Origin: Actinomycetes bacterium
Lineage (GTDB): Bacteria; Actinomycetota; Thermoleophilia; Solirubrobacterales; 70-9
Assembly: GCA_023434465.1 (NCBI GenBank)
Contig: JAEYSQ010000073.1
Coordinates: 1-29,197, forward strand
Direction of reading: 5' to 3'
DNA length: 29,197 nucleotides
Shown here: positions 15,815-22,971 of the stretch, piece by piece
How the letters are laid out: each line of letters starts with the position of its first letter
Position numbering within the stretch: position 1 is the stretch's first letter
The notes under the pieces: generated by a model
What the model was told of the DNA's origin: nothing
The model's input: the letters and a program-made list of their open reading frames with translations, nothing else
Database searches by the model: none
Program-made: the position numbers and the translations under genes

Positions 15815-18319
15815 TCAACGATTGCCGGCCGAGACGCGGAGCTTCTGCCCGGCTTTCAGGCCGACGTTCACATGAAGCACGCCCGTCTTCCGGTTGTAGC
15901 TCCATGCCTTTCCTTTCTTCAGGCGCTTGCTTCCGGCCCTGACCGATTTCGGCCGGAACGGTCGCTTCAGTGTCTTCAGCGAAGCATCCAGGTCCAGCTT
16001 CACCCTCCCGGCCCCCCGGATCGTCAGGTTCCAGCTTCGTCGCCCTTCCCGGGAGGCGATCCGGCCATTCTCGAAGTATCCGGTCGAGCTCTTGCCCCGG
16101 GGCAGGGCGATCAGGTGAAGCTTGCCGCGGTTGTCATCGAGCCCGGTGTAGGCCCGCTTTGCGTAGGGAGCGAGCGTGTCCGTGTTGGCCGGCAGCAGCG
16201 GCAGCAGCGTGCCGGCTCTGGCCATGACCGGGACCTGGCCAAGCGGCGCTGCGACTTTGGTCTGGCGGCCCCCGCCGGTCAGCTTCGCCCTGCCGAGATT
16301 GAAGCTGCCGCGCTTCTCGCCGTAGCTGACCGCCTGCCAGAAGTTCACCCACTTGCCCTTCAGGAGGTAGAGGCTGCGGCTCCTCGCCCCCGGTGAGAGC
16401 ACCGGCGAGACCAGCAGGCTCGGTCCGAACATGTACTGGTCTTCGATCCCGGTCGCCTTGTGATCGGCCGGATTGGTCAGGGCAAGGTGGCGCATGACCG
16501 GCATTCCGCTCCGGCGGTACTTCGCGTTGGCGGCGGCCAGGTACGGGTACATCTGGGTGCGGAGCTTGGCGTAGCGACGCCAGACGGGCAGGGTTTCCTC
16601 CTGCCAGATCTGGGGGCGGGAATCCATCGAGGCGCCGATGCCTTCGGCCTTCGAGCGCATCACACCCGAAAAAGCACCGAACTCGATCCAGCGGGCCAGC
16701 AGTTCGGCGTCCAGCTTCTGCGGCGAAAAGCTGAAGAAACCGCCGATGTCCGAGCCCCAGTTCGAGACCCCCGAGAGGCCCATGGTCAGTGCTGCCGTGA
16801 CCTGGGATTCGAGTCCGTCGAAACCCCAGCCGGTAGTCGGGTCACCGCCCCAGACGATCTGGGAGTAGCGGGCCGAGCCGGTGAAACCGGATCGGACGAA
16901 ACTGACGATCGGACGCTTCTTCGAGTTCGCGTATCGCAGGCCGCCGCGGTGGTAGAAGACGGGATGCAGATTGTGGAGTCGCTTGCCGCGGATGCCGCTG
17001 GTCGAGATCGAATCCGGCGGAGCGTACTCGCCGTAGTCCTCCATCCAGCCGTCATACCCGGCCCCGTAAGCCCGGTCGAGAATCCGGTCGTAGATCCCCT
17101 GGGCGTCAGGGTCGGTGAAGTCGAACATGCCGAGCTGGGTGACCCCGCTGCCGACGAAGGTGTTGAAGGTGTAGGGACTGCCGTCGGTGTGCTTGAGGAA
17201 CGCACCCTTGGCGACCGCTTCGTTGAACGGCTCCTCGTAGGAGGCGCAGATCCCCTCGCGGGTGTACGTGACCGCGGCCAGCCCGCCGCGGTGAAGTCCC
17301 GCGACCCGGGACTTCTCGGCCGCTTCCTGACCGAGATCGGAACCGCAGGGCATGTAACGCATGTGGGTCTCGACGGCCGAGACGGGCGCGTCGGCGTCAC
17401 GCAGGATCTTCATGTACTCGAGCTCTTCCGGTGCGGTGTTCTGGTGGCCGGTCTGGAACCACGGTCCGTAAATCCAGGGTGCCTTCGGCTTCGGCTGGCG
17501 GCCGATCGCGTGAGTCATGCGCTTCAGCGCCCCGGCCGGTCTTGGGCCGGCGAAAAAGAGCAGGGTCATCCGGCTGGCGTCGGCCTCGAAGGACCACTCG
17601 CCGCTTCTCTCGCTGCCCAGCCGGAAGCGGCTGGTCTCGGCGTTTCTGGCCAGCACCCCGTAGCCGCGGGTCGAGATGAACCAGGGCATCGGAAAGTAGG
17701 TCGCGTCGGAGCGTTCACGCACCGCCCAGGTCGGAACGGTGTGTTTGATGATCGGATAATCGCTCGCCTGGTAGGGACCCTCACCGACGAAGTTCTCGAC
17801 CTCGTTGCCACGCTGGTTCACGTGATCGGAACGCTCGCCAAACCCGAGTAGCCGCTCGCCCCGCTTGAGGCCGAAGCCGATCCCGATCGATTCGACCGGT
17901 TCCGGGCCATTGCCGAGCACCGCGGCGGTGAGCCGCATCGTCTCCTTTCCGATGTCCTTGACTTCCAGCTGGATCTTCCGGCCGGCCGGGTCGTTGGTCT
18001 TCAGGACGGACGGGTCGGCGGGCAACCCGTAGGGATCGGTCAGGCGGGTAGCGTGGTACCAGCGACCGCCAGAGCGAAAGCCAACCCTTCCGCCGGGACG
18101 GTTTCCGGTCGCCGTCGATTCGCTCAGGCCGACATCCCGGGTGAACTGGATGCCGATCCGTCCGTCCGGTACTGACATCCCGGATCCGAAATTCAGCCAG
18201 CGTCCGGACTGCGCGTCAGCCTGGCCGGGCAGCAGGGCAGGCAGCGCAAAGGCGATCCCCAGAAAGCAGGCGAAAGCGAACAGGGGCAGGCGGACGGGAC
18301 TGAGGGCGCGAAGAGGCAT
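15815..18319 (-). CDS. Secreted glycoside hydrolase family 31 (alpha-glucosidase-like)
   Basis: An 834-residue protein with a Sec signal peptide (residues 1-36, ending QADA). The N-terminal beta domain (about 37-280) is followed by the catalytic barrel. The nucleophile is probably D428 in GYDGWMEDYGEY and the acid/base D493 in WGGDPTTGW, followed by NWGSDIGGF; these are GH31 signatures and the 65-residue spacing is normal. Beta domains follow (about 620-770) and then a basic C-terminal region ending in VNVGLKAGQKLRVSAGNR. GH31 enzymes release alpha-linked glucose, xylose or, in the YihQ branch, sulfoquinovose. The WMxDxGEY form resembles YihQ, but the sulfonate-binding residues cannot be checked here. 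The ATG at 18319 with GGAAG six bases upstream is preferred to a GTG at 18337. It heads the GH31-CehA-M48 run. Confidence 0.9.
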   Translation of the reverse strand: MPLRALSPVRLPLFAFACFLGIAFALPALLPGQADAQSGRWLNFGSGMSVPDGRIGIQFTRDVGLSESTATGNRPGGRVGFRSGGRWYHATRLTDPYGLPADPSVLKTNDPAGRKIQLEVKDIGKETMRLTAAVLGNGPEPVESIGIGFGLKRGERLLGFGERSDHVNQRGNEVENFVGEGPYQASDYPIIKHTVPTWAVRERSDATYFPMPWFISTRGYGVLARNAETSRFRLGSERSGEWSFEADASRMTLLFFAGPRPAGALKRMTHAIGRQPKPKAPWIYGPWFQTGHQNTAPEELEYMKILRDADAPVSAVETHMRYMPCGSDLGQEAAEKSRVAGLHRGGLAAVTYTREGICASYEEPFNEAVAKGAFLKHTDGSPYTFNTFVGSGVTQLGMFDFTDPDAQGIYDRILDRAYGAGYDGWMEDYGEYAPPDSISTSGIRGKRLHNLHPVFYHRGGLRYANSKKRPIVSFVRSGFTGSARYSQIVWGGDPTTGWGFDGLESQVTAALTMGLSGVSNWGSDIGGFFSFSPQKLDAELLARWIEFGAFSGVMRSKAEGIGASMDSRPQIWQEETLPVWRRYAKLRTQMYPYLAAANAKYRRSGMPVMRHLALTNPADHKATGIEDQYMFGPSLLVSPVLSPGARSRSLYLLKGKWVNFWQAVSYGEKRGSFNLGRAKLTGGGRQTKVAAPLGQVPVMARAGTLLPLLPANTDTLAPYAKRAYTGLDDNRGKLHLIALPRGKSSTGYFENGRIASREGRRSWNLTIRGAGRVKLDLDASLKTLKRPFRPKSVRAGSKRLKKGKAWSYNRKTGVLHVNVGLKAGQKLRVSAGNR

Positions 18320-18445
18320 TGAGTACTTCCAGAACACTACGGGCGCGACTTAGGTTCGGTCATTTCGGCTCTGGCAGGCGTTCCCGCGTCGAAGTGACCT
18401 CCGGACCGAACGGCGGCTGACCCTGCCGACGACGGGCTACTGTCG

Positions 18446-18451
18446 TAATGT
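18446..18451 (+). promoter_or_regulatory. Candidate -10 box (TAATGT) of the cupin_5 gene
   Basis: TAATGT ends six bases before the ATG at 18458 and no Shine-Dalgarno sequence is present, so the mRNA is probably leaderless. The rest of the divergent gap (18320-18445) has no further motif I can name. Confidence 0.45.
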
Positions 18452-18457
18452 CCCGGT

Positions 18458-18907
18458 ATGGATCGCGAGACGGTAATCCGTGAGCTCAGGCTGGCGCCGC
18501 TGCCCCAGGAGGGCGGGATGTACCGGCGGAAGTTCAAGGACGAAAACTCGACTTCGATCTATTTCCTGCTCGAACCGGACTCGCCGACCATGCTGCACCG
18601 GTTGCCCGGCCCCGAGATCTTCCATTTCTACGCCGGTGCCCCGGCCAGGATCCACATTCTGGGCCCCGAACCGGGCGAGGCGAGACATCCGATGCTCGGG
18701 ATCGGCCTCGAAGAGGGCGAGCGTCCACAGATCTTCGTGCCGGGCGGATCCTGGCAGGCGGCCGAGACGACGGGAGCCTGGAGTCTGGTCGGGACGACCA
18801 TGGCACCCGGCTTCGAATGGGACCGCTTCGAGCTGGCCCGGCGCGACCGGCTGCTGAGGAACTGGTCAGATCAGCGGGAACTGATCGAGCGCCACACCGC
18901 GGACTGA
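18458..18907 (+). CDS. Cupin_5 (DUF985) family protein
   Basis: A 149-residue single-domain protein matching the cupin_5/DUF985 pattern: an N-terminal helix with L-x-PLPQEGGMYRR, STSIYFLLEPDSPTMLHRLPGPEIFHFYAG (the HxxxxxE...H metal-type motif of the cupin barrel), then PQIFVPGGSWQAAE and WSLVGTTMAPGFEWDRFELA. The family length is about 140-170 residues, so this is complete. Members bind sugars or metals in crystal structures, but no general reaction is established. It stands alone, divergent from the GH31 gene and convergent to the acyl-CoA ligase gene, with a bidirectional hairpin terminator after it. Confidence 0.88.
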   Translation: MDRETVIRELRLAPLPQEGGMYRRKFKDENSTSIYFLLEPDSPTMLHRLPGPEIFHFYAGAPARIHILGPEPGEARHPMLGIGLEEGERPQIFVPGGSWQAAETTGAWSLVGTTMAPGFEWDRFELARRDRLLRNWSDQRELIERHTAD

Positions 18908-18922
18908 GTACCTGAAAAGACG

Positions 18923-18950
18923 AAGCCGCCCGGGCGGACCCGAGCGGCTT
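18923..18950. terminator. Bidirectional hairpin terminator between convergent genes
   Basis: AAGCCGCCCGGG (18923-18934) pairs with 18939-18950 over 12 positions with one mismatch and a CGGA tetraloop. TTTCTC follows on the plus strand and a T-rich stretch (CGTCTTTTC) on the minus strand, so it can end both the cupin and the acyl-CoA ligase transcripts. Confidence 0.8.
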
Positions 18951-18974
18951 TCTCAGGGGGACTAGCTGGAAGCG

Positions 18975-20474
18975 TCAGCCGACCTGACTCAGGTCTATCT
19001 CCCGCTTCATGATCTTGCCGGTCGGGCCCTTGGGGAGCTCGTCGACGATCTTGATGTGGCGCGGGTACTTGTAGGCCGCGACACCTTCCTTGGCGTGGCT
19101 TCGAAGCTCCTCTTCGGTCGCCGACTGGCCTTCCTTGAAGGCGATGATCGCGACGATCTCTTCACCGAGTTCGTCGTGCGGGATGCCCATGACCGCGGCC
19201 TCGGCCACGGCGGGATGTTCGTAGAGCACCTCTTCGACCTCGCGGGGGTAGACGTTGTAACCACCGCGCAGGATCATCTCCTTCTTGCGGTCGACGATCG
19301 AGTAGTAGCCGTCTTCGTCCACCGTCGCCATGTCACCGGAGGCAAACCAGCCGTCGGCGTCGATCGCCTTGGCGGTCGCTTCTTCCATCTTCCAGTAGCC
19401 CTTCATCACGTTCGGGCCCTTGATCTGAAGCTCGCCGACGTCACCGACCCCGAGCACGTTCCCTTCCTCGTCGACGATTCGCATCTCGACGCCATCGATC
19501 GGGGTGCCGATCGTGCCTGGCTTCCGTTCCATCTCGACCCTGCCGAAGGAAGCGACGGGAGAAGTTTCGGAGAGTCCGTATCCCTCGAGAATCGGTGTGT
19601 CGAACTCGCTCTCGAAGGCGCGGATGATCTCTACCGGCAGGGCGGCACCGCCGGAAACGCAGATCTTCAGCGAGCTGATGTCGTAATCAGCCCGGTTCGG
19701 GACCTGGAGCATCGCCGCATACATGGTTGGCACGCCCTGGAAGTTGGTGACCTTGTCCCGCTGGATGATTTCGAGCGCCTTGGCCGGATCGAAACGGGGC
19801 AGCAGAGTCAGCTCCGCTCCGGCGGAGATTGCCGCATTCATCGCGACCGTCTGGCCGAAGACGTGGAACAGCGGCAGGCCGCCGAAGAAGACGTCTTCCT
19901 CGCTCGGCGTAAACAGCTTCGATATCGCGTCGATGTTCGAGCGGATGTTGTTGTGGGTGAGCTCGGCCCCTTTCGGGGTTCCGGTGGTGCCGGAGGTGTA
20001 GAGGATCACCGCGGTGTCATCGGGCGCAACCTCAACCACGTCCTCGAACGGTTCGATCCCCTCGATCAGCTCGCCGACGTTGGTCGGGTTGATCGAGATC
20101 ACTTCGGCACCGCACTCCTCGGCGGCTTCGATCGCAGCCGGGGCAAAATCCTCCCAGGCGACGATCAGTTTGGCGCCGGAGTTTTCGAGGTAGTGCCTGA
20201 CTTCGCGGGCGGTCAGCAGCACGTTCATGGGAACTACGCGGGCGCCCAGCCGCAGGACACCGAAGTAGACCATCGGGAAATGGGGGACGTTTGGGAGCAT
20301 GACCCCGACCCGGTCACCGGCCTGGACGCCTTTCGATTGGAGCAGTCCGGCGACCAGCTTGCTGGTCTGGTCGAGCGCTGCGTAAGGGACCGCGACTTCG
20401 TCGAGACGGACGGCGGTCCGCTCGGGGAACTTCTCTGCGGACTCGGTCAGCAGCGTGGCCAGATTCGGATTCAA
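18975..20474 (-). CDS. Acyl-CoA ligase (AMP-forming, long-chain fatty-acid type)
   Basis: A 499-residue member of the ANL superfamily, which adenylates a carboxylic acid and transfers it to CoA. Motifs: P-loop YTSGTTGTPKGAE (159-171), the GYGLSETSP acceptor motif, GWFASGDMATVDEDGYYSIVDRKKEMI with the hinge Asp, GGYNVYPREVEE, and the catalytic Lys in PTGKIMKRE near the C terminus. The acid is not predictable; it resembles long-chain acyl ligases of the FadD type. The start is TTG at 20474, chosen because GGGAGAGG lies about seven bases upstream and the resulting length is normal for the family; the longer open frame would overlap the divergent SDR gene. It may act with the neighbouring SDR in lipid or alcohol oxidation. 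Confidence 0.9.
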   Translation of the reverse strand: MNPNLATLLTESAEKFPERTAVRLDEVAVPYAALDQTSKLVAGLLQSKGVQAGDRVGVMLPNVPHFPMVYFGVLRLGARVVPMNVLLTAREVRHYLENSGAKLIVAWEDFAPAAIEAAEECGAEVISINPTNVGELIEGIEPFEDVVEVAPDDTAVILYTSGTTGTPKGAELTHNNIRSNIDAISKLFTPSEEDVFFGGLPLFHVFGQTVAMNAAISAGAELTLLPRFDPAKALEIIQRDKVTNFQGVPTMYAAMLQVPNRADYDISSLKICVSGGAALPVEIIRAFESEFDTPILEGYGLSETSPVASFGRVEMERKPGTIGTPIDGVEMRIVDEEGNVLGVGDVGELQIKGPNVMKGYWKMEEATAKAIDADGWFASGDMATVDEDGYYSIVDRKKEMILRGGYNVYPREVEEVLYEHPAVAEAAVMGIPHDELGEEIVAIIAFKEGQSATEEELRSHAKEGVAAYKYPRHIKIVDELPKGPTGKIMKREIDLSQVG

Positions 20475-20535
20475 CTTGAGTACCTCTCCCGGTAGTTCAA
20501 CAACGAGGCGAAGCCGCAAGTTCCAGCCTGCCTCC

Positions 20536-20551
20536 GTAGCTGGCATGCTAC
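20536..20551. promoter_or_regulatory. Small inverted repeat in the divergent acyl-CoA ligase/SDR promoter
   Basis: GTAGC-N6-GCTAC lies directly before the SDR start (ATG 20557) in an 82-bp divergent gap. It could be an operator shared by the two genes; no regulator gene is adjacent and the arms are only five bases. Confidence 0.25.
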
Positions 20552-20556
20552 CCGCC

Positions 20557-21300
20557 ATGAGCTTTGAGGAGAGGGTGGTACTGATCACCGGGGGAGCAAA
20601 CGGTTTCGGCCGGGCGACCGGAGCGCGACTGGCCGCCCAGGGGGCGAAAGTGGTGCTCGCCGACATTGAGGAAGAGACTGGGCGGGAGGCGGCAGCCGAG
20701 ATCGGGGCGGAGTTCGTCAAATGCGACGTGCGCGATCCCGAGGCGAGCGTCGCTGCGGTCGATCACGCGGTGAAGGCATTCGGCGGACTGGACTTTGCCT
20801 TTCTCAACGCCGGCGTCTCGACCGGTTGCGGCCTGGCCGAGACTTTCGACCTCGACCTCTACCGCCGGGCGATGCAGATCAATCTCGACGGGGTGGTCTT
20901 TGGAATAAACGCTGCGGTTCCGGCGATGCGTCGTCGCGGCGGCGGTTCGATCGTCGCGACCGCTTCGCTGGCCGGTTTGACCGCCGTTCCCTTCGACCCG
21001 ATCTACGCGGCGAACAAGCACGGGGTGGTCGGTCTCGTCCGCTCGGCCGGCCCGGTCTACGCGCTCGAGAGCATCAGGATCAACGCGATCTGCCCCGGGT
21101 TCTCCGACACCCGGATCATCGACGGTCTCAAGGAAGGACTGGTCGGCGAAGGGATCCCGATCATCGAGGTCGACCACGTGGTCGCCGGCATCGTGGATCT
21201 GATGGCATCACCGGAAAGCGGGATCTGCCATTTCGTCCAGGCCGGCATGGATCCGCAGGAGTTCCGCTTTCGCAACATCCCCGGTCCCAAGCCGGCCTGA
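20557..21300 (+). CDS. Short-chain dehydrogenase/reductase (SDR)
   Basis: A 247-residue classical SDR. Nucleotide-binding TGGANGFG (11-18), D36 at the end of the second strand (favouring NAD over NADP), CDV (56-58), LNAG (83-86), and the catalytic S137, Y150 and K154 (YAANK) are all present, followed by NAICPGFSDTRI. It should oxidise or reduce a hydroxyl/keto group; the substrate is not predictable. Two ATGs compete (20545 and 20557); the second gives the usual SDR start, SFEERVVLITGG. It is divergent from the acyl-CoA ligase and convergent to the FAD oxidase gene. Confidence 0.9.
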   Translation: MSFEERVVLITGGANGFGRATGARLAAQGAKVVLADIEEETGREAAAEIGAEFVKCDVRDPEASVAAVDHAVKAFGGLDFAFLNAGVSTGCGLAETFDLDLYRRAMQINLDGVVFGINAAVPAMRRRGGGSIVATASLAGLTAVPFDPIYAANKHGVVGLVRSAGPVYALESIRINAICPGFSDTRIIDGLKEGLVGEGIPIIEVDHVVAGIVDLMASPESGICHFVQAGMDPQEFRFRNIPGPKPA

Positions 21301-21325
21301 CCCTCCACGAAACCGCCTCGGCATT

Positions 21326-21376
21326 CCGCGAGGTTGAAGTTTCCGTCACATAGCCCTCGTAACTTCAATCTCGCGG
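21326..21376. repeat. Long inverted repeat, copy 2 (between convergent genes)
   Basis: CCGCGAGGTTGAAGTT (21326-21341) pairs with 21361-21376 over 16 positions with a single G-T wobble; the loop is 19 bases. The arms are nearly identical to those of copy 1 at 6020-6070, while the loops are unrelated. It lies between the SDR gene and the convergent FAD oxidase gene, so both copies share the same setting. Confidence 0.8.
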
Positions 21377-21395
21377 GTTTGCGAACCGTGTTCGC

Positions 21396-22841
21396 TCAGG
21401 GCAGGGGGATCTTCTTGCCCGGGTTGAGCAGCAGCTTCGGATCGAACACCTTCTTGATCTCGGCCTGAAGGCGAACCGCGACCGGGCCGAGGGCGGCTTC
21501 GACGTGGGCGGTCTTCATCGAACCGATTCCGTGTTCGCCGCTGATCGAACCACCGAGCCTGATCGCCATCGCGAAGATCTCGGCCGCGGCCTCGTTGCCG
21601 CGGGCGATCTCGGTCGGCTCGGAAAGATCGACCAGGAAACTCGAGTGGAGGTTGCCGTCTCCGGCATGGCCCCAGGAGCAGGCTGGCAGTCCGTGGCGGT
21701 CGCCGATCGCCACCGTCTCCTCCACCGCTTCGGCCAGCCTTTCGACCGGCACCACGACGTCCTCGGAGATCTTGCCGCCGCGCTGGGCGGTGACCGCGAT
21801 CGAGACGCCGTCACGCCAGGTCCAGAACTCGCGGACCTGTGAGAACTCGGTGATCTTCACCGGCGCCAGCAGGGCACCTTCGGACATCGCTTCCTCGAGT
21901 TCGGCCGAGACGCGGATCACTTCGTCCGCGGTCCCGTCGGCTTCGGCGATCACCGCGAAACCGGCTTGCGCGGGAGCCGAGGCGGGGAAGGAGCCGAGGC
22001 TCGACTGAAGCGCTCCCTGATCAAGGAACTCCAGCGCGGTCGGCTGGATTCCCGAACCCATGATCGCCGCGATCGCTTCGCCGCCGCGGCGGGAGTCGGC
22101 GTAGAAGCCGACCACGATGCCGCGTTCCTCCGGGGCGGGAACCAGCCGCAGCCAGGCCGAGGTGACTATGCCGAGGGTTCCTTCGGAGCCGATCATGAGA
22201 TCGGTCAGGTCGAGCCCGGCGACGTTCTTTCGCAAGGGGCCTCCGGAGCTCAGGATCTCGCCGGGCGGAACGGCCGCCTCGATCCCGGTCACCCAGTTGC
22301 CGGTCACGCCGTAACGGAAAGCGTGGGGTCCGCCGGCGTTGGTGGCGATGTTCCCTCCGATCGTCGATTGCTCGCTGGCTCCCGGGTCCGGGGGAAAGAG
22401 GAGGCCGTTCTCCAGGGCGATCCGGTGGATCGTGGCGGTCCTGACCCCGGCTTCGACCTCGATCCGCCAGAGCTCGGGATCGATTGATCGCACCCGGTCG
22501 AGCCTTTCCAGCGACACGACGATGCCGCCGTCAGGCACCGCGCCGCCGGCCAGGCCGGTGCCGCCGCCGCGAACGGTCAGGGGAACCCCCTGGCTGTAAC
22601 ACCAGGCGAGCAGCTCGGCGACCTGATCGGCGGTCTCGGGGAGGACCAGGGCCTCGGCCGCTCCGGTGATTCCGCGGCTCCCCGTTCCATCCTGCAGGGC
22701 GACTCTCATCCGAGGGCCGTCGGTCAGCACCTGAGCGGGCGAGAGCAGGCGTGCGAGATCCGCCGCGAGTGTGCCGGCCCCAGCTCGATTATCTGAAATT
22801 GCCCTCTCCAACGCGGTTTTCCGCCCTCTCGTTACCCTCAC
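21396..22841 (-). CDS. FAD-linked oxidase (GlcD / D-2-hydroxyacid dehydrogenase type)
   Basis: A 481-residue flavoprotein. The PCMH-type FAD domain (about 60-235) shows LTVRGGGTGLAGG, GNIATNAGGPHAFRYG and MIGSEGTLGIVT. The C-terminal domain carries WGHAGDGNLH and SGEHGIGSMK, the metal/substrate residues of glycolate oxidase GlcD, D-lactate dehydrogenase and D-2-hydroxyglutarate dehydrogenase. It should oxidise a 2-hydroxyacid, passing electrons to a carrier; no GlcE/GlcF partner is adjacent. The start GTG at 22841 gives a basic N terminus; a TTG slightly downstream is also possible. It is divergent from the TPP enzyme gene across a palindromic operator, which suggests co-regulation with that operon and handling of a hydroxyacid product. 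Confidence 0.88.
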   Translation of the reverse strand: MRVTRGRKTALERAISDNRAGAGTLAADLARLLSPAQVLTDGPRMRVALQDGTGSRGITGAAEALVLPETADQVAELLAWCYSQGVPLTVRGGGTGLAGGAVPDGGIVVSLERLDRVRSIDPELWRIEVEAGVRTATIHRIALENGLLFPPDPGASEQSTIGGNIATNAGGPHAFRYGVTGNWVTGIEAAVPPGEILSSGGPLRKNVAGLDLTDLMIGSEGTLGIVTSAWLRLVPAPEERGIVVGFYADSRRGGEAIAAIMGSGIQPTALEFLDQGALQSSLGSFPASAPAQAGFAVIAEADGTADEVIRVSAELEEAMSEGALLAPVKITEFSQVREFWTWRDGVSIAVTAQRGGKISEDVVVPVERLAEAVEETVAIGDRHGLPACSWGHAGDGNLHSSFLVDLSEPTEIARGNEAAAEIFAMAIRLGGSISGEHGIGSMKTAHVEAALGPVAVRLQAEIKKVFDPKLLLNPGKKIPLP

Positions 22842-22855
22842 CGGTTTGCAACGTG

Positions 22856-22882
22856 GCCGGTAATAGGTAATATGTTACCGGC
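22856..22882. promoter_or_regulatory. Candidate GntR operator in the divergent promoter
   Basis: GCCGGTAA (22856-22863) and TTACCGGC (22875-22882) form an 8-bp inverted repeat, with a nested GGTAA-TATG-TTACC palindrome at 22866-22879. A further TTACC lies at 22832-22836. The layout overlaps a TAATAT -10-like box (22868-22873) and faces both the FAD oxidase and the TPP operon. GntR/FCD regulators usually bind short palindromes in their own cluster's promoter; the one at 27871 is the obvious candidate. Confidence 0.5.
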
Positions 22883-22920
22883 TGTACCCAAGATTGATCA
22901 AACCTTTGAGGAGAGGCGCG

Positions 22921-22971
22921 ATGGCAGCGAACGATTTGACTTCCGGCCGAAAGAGCTCGACGTGGGACTGA
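22921..22971 (+). CDS. 16-codon ORF with strong ribosome site upstream of the TPP enzyme
   Basis: The ATG at 22921 follows GAGGAGAGG by four bases, the best ribosome site in the region. It encodes MAANDLTSGRKSSTWD and stops at 22969-22971, overlapping the probable GTG start (22962) of the TPP enzyme in another frame. It may be a leader peptide coupled to the enzyme gene, or the true enzyme N terminus with one base missing in the assembly. Confidence 0.4.
   Translation: MAANDLTSGRKSSTWD

Noticed and set aside
14211..15875. Long plus-strand open frame opposite the CehA-like gene
   Set aside because: It is antisense to a gene with a signal peptide and clear metal motifs. GC-rich codon use leaves long open frames on the opposite strand; the translation has no recognisable domain. 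The same applies to 16460-17851, 19056-20495, 9250-10065, 22875-23999 and 24541-25935.
22872..22961. ATG 22872 as start of the TPP enzyme
   Set aside because: The codon lies in the centre of the palindromic operator and over a likely -10 box, and the added 30 residues do not look like the family N terminus.
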